From: Prorocentrum cordatum | Lineage: Eukaryota > Sar > Dinophyceae > Prorocentrales > Prorocentraceae | DNA: 52,500 bases | Direction of reading: 5' to 3' | Assembly (NCBI GenBank): GCA_963575745.1 | Contig: CAUYUJ010014359.1 | Location: 20,001-72,500 of the forward strand | In this document: positions 20,840 through 31,699 of the stretch, piece after piece | Numbering within the stretch: position 1 is the stretch's first letter | How the letters are laid out: each line of letters opens with the position of its first letter | Notes under the pieces: model-generated | What the model was told of the DNA's origin: nothing | Databases searched by the model: none | The model's input: the letters and a program-made list of their open reading frames with translations, nothing else | Translations under genes and position numbers: made by a program

Positions 20840-22060
20840 CGAGAGGGGCGCATCAGAGTGGTGTGCCTGTATGCCACGGACCCGTTGGGGAGCACGTCGG
20901 CGTGGCCTCGGATGGGATGGAGACCTCTGCAGAAACCAGTGACAGAGCCGCCCCCGAACCCGGTCGGCGCCTCCGCCCTCGGCGGCAAGGTCGGCCCGGC
21001 CCCGAGCCGCAGGTGCGGCGGGCTCGCGGCGCGGAGCTCTGGGGCACCCGCGGGGGCGCGAAGGCAATCTCGCTTCCCGCGTCGCGGTCTGTGTCGTTAG
21101 ATGTCCTCTCTGGGGACGCGCGCGAGAGCTTCACGGTCTGAGCGTGCTCCACTCCCCGCGGCTTCCTCTCCCCCCCCTCCGTGCCCTTCCTGCTCCTGTT
21201 GTGTATATCTTGGCCCCGAAGCCGAATCGTCCCTCGGCTGCCCCGACCGCGTCTTGGACCCAAGTCGCCGCGGCAAAAAAGGTTCGTTTGGGGGACTTTC
21301 CTGGCGCCCACCTAACGGATCAGTCCGACTCTGGTTCGGCACCACTTCGACTCCAGCTCGACTCAGGCTCGACTCTCAAGGCCGACTCAAGCTCGGCTCA
21401 AATCGACGAGCGTTCGACGCAGAATCGGCGCGCGAGTGGGGCCGCCCCAGGACAGTGTCCAGGACGAGCGTCGACGCGTCGGAGAGCCGACCCCTTCCAC
21501 AGAGGGTCGGCGCGAGCGTGCGACGACGCCGCGCGTCGTCCATCGTGGGGGGGCGCGACGCGCGAAGCCTCGCGACGTGGGGGCTGCCAGCACCTCCGGC
21601 GTCGGCCGCCCGGCGTGTGCCGCCGCCCCGCGGGCGCCCCCGGAGGACGAGAGAGAGAGGCCCCCGCGGCCGAGCGGCGGACCCCCCCCCCTCCCCCCCT
21701 CGGCGAGAGACGCCCGCTCCGATCGCGGTCGGTGCCTTTTTTTCGCCCTCGGGCGGCCCGAGCGGCCCGGCCCCGAGCCGCAGGTCTCGCCTCTCCGTCG
21801 CCCGCGCCGACCCCGCCGCCGACGGCGCCGCCGACGTCGGCGCCGGTGCCAGGCGCCCCCGCGCAAGGGGGCCAGGAGAGCACGGCGGAGGGTCTCTGCG
21901 GTCTTCGGCCTCGGGAGGCCCCCCGCGGGCGCCACGGGGGGACTCCGGGCGAGGAGCCCGCCCTGGGGCAGGGGTCGAGTCCTCAGGGGATCGACATCAG
22001 GAAGAACACTGTCAGCCAGCGTGGGCCGCAAACAGTGAACTCCTACGGCATGCGCGGTGC
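20840..22060. other. GC-rich region, no supportable gene
   Basis: Extremely GC-rich and stop-poor. Frames are open on both strands for over 250 codons with Arg/Pro/Ala-rich content, as expected from composition alone. Contains CGACTC(A/T)GGCTCG-like imperfect repeats near 21310-21410. Confidence 0.5.
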
Positions 22061-22064
22061 ATTC

Positions 22065-22255
22065 CAGGTGGTGCAATCCGTCTGGTGCAATCCGGCTGGA
22101 ACAGTCCATCTGGCGCAACATGTGTGGCGCAACATGTGTGGCGCACAGTCCTGCAACGCAGAGCAACGCAGAGCAACGCAGAGCACTGCCAAGCGACGCA
22201 AAGCAACACAGAGCAGTGGAGCGCAGTGCGAGGCAAGGCAAAGTGCGAGCCTCGC
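22065..22255 (+). repeat. Short tandem repeats (GTGGCGCAACAT, AACGCAGAGC)
   Basis: Successive imperfect runs: GGTGCAATCCGTCT (x2), GTGGCGCAACATGT (x2-3), AACGCAGAGC (x3), then AAGCAACACAGAGC. A minisatellite-like patch. Confidence 0.6.
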
Positions 22256-22676
22256 ACGATCAAGCTCGTGACGAAGGACGGCCGCGACGGGCGGCGACGG
22301 GCGGCCAGAAGCTGGCCGGACCGACGGCCAGGCCCAGGTCCCTTACAAGAGAAGTGAGAACCCCTAAGCGCAAGCACTGCTTGGGGAACGTTGGGCCCAG
22401 AGGACTTCTAGATGGGAAATCCTCATCCTCCTCCTTCCTGGCAAGTCTCGTGATCGCGCACTGACATTGCCCCAGAGGTACAGTCAAGACGTTGAAACAG
22501 AGACTTTTCTAGGAGTGAATCTGATTTGCGGGCCGTTACGCGGATCTATGTCAGAAAACCTCTTCGTGTCCGCTGTTTTCTCCGTGGTCAGAAACGCTAC
22601 TTCGTTCCTTATTCAGCGTTCCCTGTTTCAGCACGGTGACTGTAGTCTGGGCTGGCCTCAACAGGCCCCCAGGGCA

Positions 22677-22724
22677 GTCCAGGGCGGTCTCCACACCAAT
22701 GCACTGCACCTAACCGCCCTGGAC
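22677..22724. repeat. Hairpin GTCCAGGGCGGT...ACCGCCCTGGAC
   Basis: Arms 22677-22688 and 22713-22724 are perfect reverse complements of 12 bp with a 24-base loop. The arm sequence is shared with the hairpin at 11641-11709. Confidence 0.75.
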
Positions 22725-22736
22725 TACCCCAGGCGA

Positions 22737-22982
22737 CTGCTGAGGCCAACCTGGACTACGGCAGGTTCGCGTCGTGTCGACCGGCGGCAACCCCAGCGCG
22801 TGCGTTTAAGGTTGAACGCCGTTAGTGGCCCAGAATCGGCCCATCAATGAACGATCCGGCGTTTCCGAAATGGCCGATCGTCCAAGGTTGAACAATCCCC
22901 GCGGTGTCAGGAATCAGCGCCAGAGTCGACACGATGCGAACCTGTCGTACGCCGGGGGCCTGCTGAAGTCAACCTGGACTAC
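22737..22982 (+). repeat. 23-bp direct repeats flanking a MITE
   Basis: CTGCTGAGGCCAACCTGGAC (22737 onward) and CTGCTGAAGTCAACCTGGAC (22960 onward), both followed by TAC, bracket the element at 22757-22949. They are longer than any usual target duplication, so either the insertion site was already duplicated or the flanks belong to a larger unit. Confidence 0.7.
22757..22949 (+). mobile_element. 193-bp MITE with TA-flanked inverted repeats, copy 1
   Basis: The left terminus TACGGCAGGTTCGCGTCGTG and the reverse complement of the right terminus, TACGACAGGTTCGCATCGTG, match with 2 mismatches and continue into TCGAC. The interior has AAGGTTGAACGCCG and CCGATCGTCCAAGGTTGAAC. A second copy is at 40942-41118. 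The ends begin and end with TA, consistent with the TA target duplication of Tc1/mariner-type elements. Non-coding. Confidence 0.85.
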
Positions 22983-22989
22983 TTACAGT

Positions 22990-24440
22990 GGGGGCCCATG
23001 CCAAGAAACACCCTGCTTGTCTCCAGGGTGCCCTGGGTTTCTTGGGTTTCGATGGTCTTGCTGTGGAAGGCGTGACGTTCCCACCCCAAAAATCAATGGA
23101 CTTCATGGGGTCTCAGGGTTGGATTTCTTGTGGAAGGTCTCTTGTAGACTGGCCTCCACTGTACCTCCCTGAGATCCTGGCGTCGCATTTTTTTCGCAGC
23201 CAGCGACTTGGCCCTATTCCTTTGGGCCCTGGGACCCCCGCGGATCGACCCGGTTCGAATCAACACGCGGGAGGGTGGGGCGCAGGGCCCCCGCTGTGAT
23301 TTCTGCCGTGCTGTCTCTTCCTCGTGACGCCGCATCTGAGGGGCTGTCTGCGCGCAGCACCAGGCCTTGCCGCTCCTGCTGCCGTGGCCGTGCACTCCCT
23401 CTTCGCTCCCTCCGAACCTGGCAGGCGGGGAGCCGCGGTCGGGGGTGCAGAGCACCAGGCGCCCTCAGATCCGACGAGGCAGCAAAAAGGTGCGGCATCG
23501 CAGACAAAAATCACGACTGGAGTCCCAGACCCCATCTTTCTGCGTCAGTTTTCGAGCCGGATCGATCCGTGAGGGTCCCGAGGGCCCGAGGGTGAAAACG
23601 CCCGTTATAAATACACTGCAACGCCAAGATCTGAGGGCGGGCTCTTTTCTCCGCCGGAATTCTCCTGATGGCCCCCGGAGGTCTCTGGATGCGTATAGAT
23701 CCCCGCGGAGGTCTCCGGAGGCCCGTGGAGGCTCCCACCTCCAGAGGCAGGCCCGAAAGCAGTGGAATCATTTTCAAACCTCGACCCTCGAACTTTGAAG
23801 CTCGCCATGGGTCGCAGGCCGTTCATCGACCCCCAGTCGCCGAGTCTTGCCTGAGGCATTTGGCCCTTCGGAGAGGAGAGAAAGTCGGGGATACACTCCT
23901 GAGGGGCTATTCGGACGCACCGCCGTCGAGGATGGCCGCCCCTCTTCGTATGTCCCCGGGCTTGACTTCAAATTTTAAGTCCATCTGAAACCCGACAACG
24001 TCAGGGATTGGGACGGCCATGCACCTCGTTCATGGGGTGTCTCGGGGGGTAGCGCCGCAGGGTCCAGTGGCACTACGGCTGTCAGCGTGGGTGCAGCCGG
24101 TGCCGCATACGCATAGCCTTTTGAACGTCCGCGCGGATTTTTTGGATCGGCGCTGGAACTCCCTGGCGGCGCGCTCCGCGCGCCAAGGAGGGGGATCCTG
24201 CTCCAATCCAAGAAGCCCCCGCCGAGCTCCGAAAGTTCATGTTTATGCCGGCCCTTGCTTAAGAGCTGCAGGGAGCTGCCCTCCCAGCAGGTGCGCCCTG
24301 GAGGCTTTTTCTCGCGGGCGGGTCGATGAGAGCCTGGAGGCTCCCGTGTACCCGGCGGAGGGCGCGGAGGGTGGCAGGGCCAGGGGCGCGGCCTCTGTAG
24401 TCTCGAGATGTCTCGCCAGCGGAGGCGCAGACGTACACCT
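22990..24440. other. No supportable gene
   Basis: Mixed GC-rich sequence. Frames such as 23367-23798 and 24019-24561 have no recognised family. Imperfect GGAGGTCTC(T/C)GGA words occur near 23680-23740. Confidence 0.45.
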
Positions 24441-24445
24441 TAGGC

Positions 24446-24592
24446 GATGCTTAAGGAAACTTGAGTTTTCGGCCAGAGTCTCGACCGTTCTTACTGTTTC
24501 ACTGTCAATCTTAAGATTTCAGAAGAAATTCTGGGCTTTTATTCAGATTCAGAGAATATGAATTTCTTAACCCATGATTTCTTAAGCATTCC
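24446..24592. repeat. AT-richer patch bounded by inverted repeats
   Basis: GATGCTTAAGGAAAC near 24446 and GATTTCTTAAGCATTC near 24577 are inverted copies of about 14 bp around an AT-rich interior, in sharp contrast to the GC-rich surroundings. It may be a small foldback element. Confidence 0.45.
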
Positions 24593-24659
24593 GCAGGGTG
24601 GAAGCCTCTTGGAAAAGGAGCATCAACGAGGGGGATGAGGGCAAGATTGCATGGAGCGC

Positions 24660-24815
24660 CTGCCAGCCCTTAAAGGAAGCCTTCGCACCAGGTCCCTTGT
24701 GAGAAGACCCCCGCCTTCACAGCACAGGGCAGGGGGCTTCCTGGAACCCCTCCTGCCTTCAAAGGGGCCTTCACAGAAGGATCCCTCGTGAGAAGACCCC
24801 TGCCTTCTCAGACAG
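24660..24815 (+). repeat. ~86-bp tandem duplication
   Basis: CCCTTGTGAGAAGACCCCCG followed by CCTTCACAG near 24694, and CCCTCGTGAGAAGACCCCTG followed by CCTTCTCAG near 24782, are direct copies about 86 bp apart. Confidence 0.7.
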
Positions 24816-25230
24816 CTGCCCCCTCGCCCTCTCCCCTTGGCGCGCGGCCAAGTGTCGGCTTGGAGACGTGCGCCGAAATTCCCGATGCTGAGACCCTGCC
24901 CTTGTGAGGGGCTGCAGTCGTCAGTGTGGGTGTGCCGGCTGGGTCGCTCTGGCTCGATCCCGTGGTCCGCCTGGGGGGAGGCCGCCGCCTTGCACCGAGG
25001 ACTGCTCTGGGAGCTGCTCCACCCCAGTCCGTACTGTTTGCGAGAGGGGTCAAGAACACTTCGTTGCGTTCAATGCCCGCCCTGCTGGTTGCCTGGCACG
25101 CCTCCGCCTTAGAGCTGGCTCAGCTGCGCGGAATTATAACTAAAACGGCTGCGATCGCAGCACCAGCGGTGCACCAGCTGCCCAATCCACTACTCCTTTC
25201 GTAGGCGGATATCTTGTGTAAGCGTGTAAG
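24816..25230. other. No supportable gene
   Basis: Several short open frames on the plus strand and no recognised motif. Confidence 0.45.
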
Positions 25231-25234
25231 CTAC

Positions 25235-25852
25235 TTATTGCACGTACCGAAGCAGAGAGGGCGCAACGTTAGCCCAACTGAGATTCATGGACTGCCAATT
25301 ACCCCGTATTCCATTCACGTCAAGCCGTCGCAAACCACTCGTTGAGCACGGCATGCGAGTTGATGCCGCAGAGCGCCTTATTACATTGGGGAAACTAATG
25401 CTGGGTGGTAGCCCATCACAAGCCAGCTTGACCCCGGAGTCGACGATTTGGTAAAGACTCTGGCTGTGCGAGGCGGCGTGGTCGACTGCCTGAAGTGCGA
25501 ACGTATTCGCAAAATTGCCTTTCATCAACTGTTCCACGATGTGGTCGATAGAAGCTTGGAGCAGGCATGGGCTGCTGCAGAGCTTGGAAACTCGGTTCAC
25601 ATACGCCTGAGGCCACGACGCATTACTTGGAAAGTGGTGCAAGCTATTCGCGCCCAAACGGGGTGAGAGGGACGCAGGCTTGAGGAAGTGCGATGCCTCG
25701 AATCTGTCCCTCCCGATGCAGATATATACCTCCAGATATATAGTCAATCTTACTGCGCCCCCATTCCTGTCAGAGGGTAGACAGTAGCCAACGTTCGCAT
25801 CATATCCCAACATAGTCTTTTCCTGGTCGCGATCCCTTGGTCGACAATTCAA
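25235..25852 (-). CDS. Hypothetical open frame, unrecognised
   Basis: A 205-codon frame on the minus strand starting with an ATG (MNCRPRDRDQEKTMLGYD), in a stretch of noticeably more balanced base composition than its neighbours and free of repeats. Segments such as SIDHIVEQLMKGNFANTFALQ and AVDHAASHSQSLYQIVDSGV look protein-like rather than low-complexity. I recognise no domain, signal peptide or membrane segment. A plus-strand frame (25448-25666) overlaps it, so the strand is not certain. It could be an exon, a decayed transposon fragment or chance. Confidence 0.25.
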   Translation of the reverse strand: MNCRPRDRDQEKTMLGYDANVGYCLPSDRNGGAVRLTIYLEVYICIGRDRFEASHFLKPASLSPRLGANSLHHFPSNASWPQAYVNRVSKLCSSPCLLQASIDHIVEQLMKGNFANTFALQAVDHAASHSQSLYQIVDSGVKLACDGLPPSISFPNVIRRSAASTRMPCSTSGLRRLDVNGIRGNWQSMNLSWANVAPSLLRYVQ

Positions 25853-25944
25853 TTTTCATCACGAAATCGGAAGCACCCCCTGATTCTGTTATCGTTCAAA
25901 CTGCGGGGACAGATGATGCGTTGTTCAACCAAGCCTAAGTATTC

Positions 25945-28944
25945 ACTTGGCGCATCCATTTGCATCGACCTCTCGGCCGTAAGTGCCTAGGTGCACGAGT
26001 TGTCGAATCCACACGGGCTTGAGTATTGACAGACTGGGAGCGAAGATCACCGTGGACGTGATGGAGTGTGAATGAGTCCCAGTCGTACGAGTGAGTCTAT
26101 GCGCATGAGTCTGAGTATGTCTCAGCTTAGGATGAGTGTATCTGCACGTCGGCGGCCTGCGCATCGACTGAGCGTGACTGAGTCGAAATGGCCACGCGAT
26201 CCCTTCCTCCATGAGGCAGAAATGAATAGGGTGCTCATGAGACGCCGTGCGAAACCCTTGCGCTTCGTTGGCTGCCCCAAAAGACCTCACTCAGTGGCCG
26301 GAACGTGGTACAGCCAGCCACCTCACGGAGAGGAGAAGAGAGACCCAATCGACAGGAACATACGTGACACACGTAGGATTGGAGCCACAATAAAGGGGCA
26401 GCAGATGGGAGCATTTATAAACAAGACGGGTTCGTGCCCCAGGGACAGCCATGAACATATGGCAACCATTCGATAGTAACACACGTAAGACACCAAGGGC
26501 TCGTGCCCCAGGAGAGGCCTAATCTAGAGGAGCATACATAACCACACATAGGATTGGCGCCACAGGAGAGGGGGCAATCTGTAGGAACCTATGTAAAGCA
26601 TCAAGGGCTCGCGCCCCAGGAAAGGCCCACTCTATAGGAACACGCGCAAACACGTAGGGTTGGAGCCACAATAGAGGGGCAATCTATAGGAACATACGTA
26701 CACAACCAAAGATTCGTGCCCCAGGGGAAGCATCATCAATAGGAACATAGGTAAATCATATAGGATTGGAGCCACTCCTGTCCTTGCGCCTCCTGGAGCC
26801 TCTTGGGGGCTCCTGCGACCTCCTGGGGCCTCCTGGGGCCGTCTGGGGCCTCCTGGTGCCTGCAGTGGGCCTCATGGGCCGTCTTGGGGCCCCCCGCGGC
26901 CTCCTGGAACCTCTTGGGGCCTCCTGGGGCCTCCTCCTCCTCCTCCTCCTCGCCTCCTGGGGCCTCCTGGGGGGGAATCGTGCCCCATGGGATGGCCGAT
27001 CTATATGAACATACGTCGCACACCTAGGATACGAGTCACAGGAGAATGGCAATCTGTAGGGCCATACGCAAACCACCAGAGATACGTGCCCCAGGAGAGG
27101 CCCGATCTATACGAACGCGCGAAACACACCTTTGATTGGAGCCGCAGGAGAGGGGCAGTCTATCAGAACACCCGTAACACCGAAAGGGTTCGTGCACCAG
27201 GAGAAACCCAATCTATACCAACATACGTAGAAAACATGATTGCAGCCACTCCTGCGGCCTCCTGCGGCCTGCAGGGGCTTCCTGGAACCTCTTGGAGCCT
27301 CCCTGGGCCTCCCGGCGCCCCCGGGGGCGTCCTGGTGCCTCCTGGAACCTCTTGGGGTCTCCTGGGGCCTCCTGGGGCCTCCTGGTGCCTCCTGGAGCCT
27401 CCTGGGGCCTGTGGCCTCCTTGAGCCTCCTGGAGCCTCATGGGGCCTCCTGTGGGGATTCGTGCCCCAGGTGAGGCGACATCTATAGCAACATACGTCAA
27501 CGATTTAGGATTGGAACCACAAGAGAGGAGCAATATATAGCAGCATACGTGCAAGACCAAGGATTCGTGTCTCAGAAGAGGCCCGAGCTATCGGATCACA
27601 CGTAAACACTTAGGGTTGGATCTACAGGGGAGGGGTACTTTCCATGGACACGTGTAAACACCAAGGCTTCGACCTGAGCGCAGACTAGCCTGGGCACCAA
27701 ACCAGACAAATCGCTCGAGGCATCCTCGCAAACTGGGCCCCCCCCTGGGATGCGAACATCAGCGCCTCGCCCGAGGTGTCCTCAACATCTGCTCCGACCG
27801 CTGAGGATGCTGGGGCGGTGGAGCAGTCAAGCCGCCCGAACCAGCCCCTCAGTCTGGGCTTGAACGGATGAGTGAGATACCACTTGTCGGCTCCCCTTGG
27901 GTGCGCTGCAGCCCCAACCCGCGCCTCGCCCGAGACATCATCCGAATCTGTTCCGAACATAGACGGGCTCGGCCACGAACCCATGCCCTCCGCTCGAGGT
28001 ATCGTCGCAATCTTGCCCCCCCGCCCTCCCAGTGTGCGAACACCAGCGCCTCGCCCGAGACATGTCTTAAACAGGTTCTCGGACAGCAGAGGATGCTGGA
28101 GCGGTAAGACAGGCACACCGCTCGAGACATCCCCCACTCTGGGCGTGAGCGGGGGAGTGAGATACTCCCTGGCGGCCAAACTTGGAGGTGTTGAAACCAG
28201 CGCCTCGCCAGAGACATCCTCAGAACCTGCTCCGACATAGATCTTCTGGGTGATCATCCGCAGTGTCACCATCATCATCACCAGCACCAGCATCATCATC
28301 AACAGCATCGTCATCGTCATCATCATCACCATCATCACCATCATCATCACCATCATCATCATAATCATCAGCATCATCATCCGCATCATCGTCCTCATCC
28401 TCCTTATCGTCCTCCTCCTCATCATCACCCCCCATGGCCACCATCATCAGCATCACCATCACCATCATCATCACCACCATAAGCATGATGGCGATGATGA
28501 TCATCATCATCATGGTCATCATCCTCATCATCGCCACAGTCATTGTCATCATTGTTGTCATCGTTATCACCACCACCATCCTGCTGATGATCATCTTCAT
28601 CAGCATCATCATCACAATCATCATCACCATACCACCACCATTATCACCACCATCACAATCAGCATCGCCACCATCATCAGTATCATCATCATCACCAGCG
28701 TCAGCATCGTCATCATCATCACCACCATCACCAACACATCATCGTCGTCGTTCTCCTCCTCCTCATCATACTCAGCATCGACACCATTGCGGTCATCATC
28801 ACATCATAACCTGAGTAGCGACCTGGAGTGTGCCTCTCAGTGTGGGTATCTCCTGACTGCTACCACCATCCTCATCATAATCACTATCACCATCATCGTC
28901 GTCATCATCATCATCACCATCATCATTATTAGCATCAGCATCAC

Positions 28945-28985
<41 letters not shown>

Positions 28986-29325
28986 CAATCATTAGGCTCA
29001 TCCTCATCCTCAGCATCGTTACCGTCACCGTCATCGTCATCATCATTAACATCACCATCATCATCTCACCATCATCCTCAGTATCAACATCGTCAGCATC
29101 AGCATCATTCTCATTATCATCCTCATCACCATCATTATCATCATCACCGTCGCCGTCGTCGTCGCCATCATCATCTTCACCATCATCGCCACCATCATCA
29201 TCGCCATCTTTGTCGAGCGTGTGAGTCTGAATGGGGAGCCAGCAGGAGGGGGAGGCGTTGGCGAGGACACGGCGCGGTCGTAGTAATAACAAGACCCCCA
29301 ACCTTAGGATTTGGGAAATAATCTA
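25945..29325 (+). repeat. Composite repeat, copy IV (longest uninterrupted)
   Basis: A diverged head block at 25945-26135 (GTAAGTGCCTAGGTGCACGA, TTGAGTATTGACAGACTGGG) is separated from TATAGGAAC units 26340-26775 by unassigned DNA. Then decamer array 26776-26985, TATAGGAAC units 26986-27250, decamer array 27251-27462, units 27463-27675, GAGACATCCTC units 27676-28235, a long CAT tract 28250-29215 and tail 29270-29325 (GCGGTCGTAGTAATAACAAG). Here the decamer/TATAGGAAC pair is repeated, so the internal blocks can amplify while the overall order holds. Confidence 0.75.
28255..29215. repeat. Long CAT/CAC microsatellite with shared interruption
   Basis: Degenerate CAT/CATCAC/CGTCAT array of nearly 1 kb, interrupted at 28806-28865 by GAGTAGCGACCTGGAGTGTG and CTCAGTGTGGGTATCTCCTG. 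A matching interruption is inside the array at 30271-30960. Confidence 0.9.
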
Positions 29326-29439
29326 GCCCTGAAGATGATGACGCCCCAGGAACCTACAGCCTCAAACCTCGAACCTCGATATCTGACCCCCGCCACCCGC
29401 GTGGCCCGTTCGGCAGTGAGAGCCTCCCTCCTCCATCTT

Positions 29440-29640
29440 CTGGTTCCTCCTCCGCCTCCTCCTTCTTCTCCCTCATACCCCCCCCCTCCTCCTCTTACTC
29501 CTCCTTCTCCTCCTTCTTCTCCTCTTCCTCCTCCTCCTCCTCCCTCTCCTCCTCCTCCTCCTCCTCCCTCTCCTCCTGCTCCCCCTCCTCCTCCTCCACC
29601 ATCTCCCCCTCCCCGCCCGTGTCATACCCCCCCTCGTGAT
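29440..29640. repeat. (CCT)n microsatellite
   Basis: CCTCCTCC with TTCT and CCCC variants, about 200 bp, inserted between composite copy IV and the following partial copy. Confidence 0.9.
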
Positions 29641-30267
29641 CCCCCCCCCTCCCTTGGGAGTGCTGGGGCCAGCGCGCTCGCCCGAGACCTCCTCAGAATC
29701 TGATCTGAACGCTTACGACTCGGGCACATCGCTTGAGCCATCCTCGCACTCTGGACCCCCCTTGGGGTGCGAAAGCCAGCGCCTCCCCTTAGACAGCCTC
29801 GGACTCTGCGTTGAACGCAGTCGATCTGGCCATTCTTATCAGCAAGCCGCGGGAGAGATCCTCGCAATCTGAGCCCCTGTGAAACCAGCGTCTCGCCAGA
29901 GACCTCCTCAGAATCTGTTTTGAACGCAGGCGAGTCTGGCCACCAAAACAGGCAAACCGCCCGAGACATCCTCGCAACCCATGCCCGCTGGGTTGCGAGA
30001 ACCAGCGCCTCGCCCGAGACATCCTCAACATCTGCTTCGAACGCGGCAGATGTTGGAATCTGGGCCCCCCTGGGGTGCGCGAACCATTGCCTCGCCCGAG
30101 ACATCCTCGAGATCTGCTCCGAAAGCGGAGGATGTTGGGCAGGTGAAGAAGCAACCTGTTCGAGAAATATCAGCCATCTGGGCGCGAACGGGGGAGTGAA
30201 GTACCTCTTGGCGGCCCCCCTTGGGTGTGCTGAAACCAGCGCCTCGCCCGAGACATCCTCAACATCT

Positions 30268-30333
<66 letters not shown>

Positions 30334-30352
30334 CCATCATCACCATCATCAT

Positions 30353-30399
<47 letters not shown>

Positions 30400-31044
30400 T
30401 TACCATCACCATCATCACCATCATCATCAACATCATCACCACCACCATCACCATCACCATCACCATCACCATCACCATCACCATCACCACCACCATCACC
30501 ACCACCACCATGATCATCACTATCATCATCATCATCATCATCGTCCTTATCATCCCCATCACCGTTACCTGTCATCATCCACATCAGCATCATCACCATC
30601 ACCATCATCATCAGCATCACCATCATCATCACCATCGCTATCATTATCATTATCAACATCATCATGTCACATTATGAGTAGTGACCCTGAGTGCTGCCCT
30701 GAGTATGGGTAACTTGGAGTACCATCATCATCGTCGTCATCATCGTCGTCATCGTCATCATCATCGTCGTCATCATCATCATCACCGTCATCATCAGGAT
30801 CATCACCAGTATCATCATCAGCATCATCATCATCATCATCATCATCATCGCCATCACTGGTGTCCTCATCATCACCACCATCGCCAGCGCCATCACTCTG
30901 CTAACCATCGGAGTAATCATCATCGTCATCATGATCATCGTCGTCATCACCATCATCGTCATGATCGTCGAGCGTGTGAGTCAGAGTGAGGAGAGCAGGA
31001 GGAGAGGAAGGTGTTGGTGAGGACTCGGCGCAGTGGGAGTAATT
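29640..31044 (+). repeat. Composite repeat, partial copy (GAGACATCCTC, CAT and tail only)
   Basis: GAGACATCCTC units 29640-30270, CAT tract 30271-30960, tail 30975-31044 (TCGAGCGTGTGAGTCAGAGT, GGACTCGGCGCAGTGGGAGT) joined directly to the head block of copy V. The tail begins with the same TCGAGCGTGTGAGTC as copy IV (29212), and the two CAT arrays share an interruption, so this is a segmental duplicate of 27676-29325. Confidence 0.8.
30271..30960. repeat. CAT microsatellite with CAG run and shared interruption
   Basis: Pure CAT (30272-30332), a short CAG run (30371-30395), a CATCAC hexamer run (30445-30490), then an interruption at 30671-30722 (GAGTAGTGACCCTGAGTGCT, GAGTATGGGTAACTTGGAG) that matches 28806-28865. 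Confidence 0.92.
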
Positions 31045-31699
31045 ATTCACTGCGTGGAGCTCCCCATACGTGCATCTATTTGCATGGATCTGTCCGCCGT
31101 GAGTGTCTAGGCGCAAGAGTTTTCAAATATTCACGGGCTTGAGTATTGACGGTCTGGGAGTGAATCTGACTGTGAATGAGTTGGAGTGTGAATGAGTCTC
31201 AGTAGTACGAGCGCATCTCTGCGCATGAGCCTGGGGCCTCCTGGGGCTTCCTGTAGCCTGCTGGGGCTTCCTGTAGCCTGCTGGGACCTCGTGTGGTCTT
31301 CTGGGGCCTCCTGGAGCCTCCTGGAGCCTCCTGGGGAATCCTGGGGAGGATTCGTGCCCCAGGAGAAGCCCAATTTATAGGACCGAAAGGGCGCGTTCTG
31401 TGGTCGCTTGGAGGGGGGGGGGGTTGGGGTTTGGAACCGGACCCCTTCCCCCCCCTGGATGAAGGGGGGGGGGTTCGAACCCCCTCCCTCTCCCGTGACG
31501 GAGGGGGGGGTGTTTCACCCCCCCCCTCCCCTACTTTTCCTTTCTCCCTTTCCTCGGGCCGGCGCCTGCGTCGGCCTCGGCTGGCGGGGGCGACGACTTC
31601 CTTTTCTGGGCCGGCGCCAGCGCCTGCGGCGGCGGGCGGCGGCGGCGGGGAGCGTCGACGAGCACGACGGCGACGACGATGACGACGACGACGACGCTC

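Noticed and set aside
21530-21580. SIVGGRDARS reading like a protease activation site
   Set aside because: It is downstream of the protease C-terminus in an extremely GC-rich stop-poor region, with no WQVSL-like continuation.
21101-22357. 418-codon Arg/Pro-rich frame
   Set aside because: The opposite strand is also open for 284 codons here; GC composition explains both.
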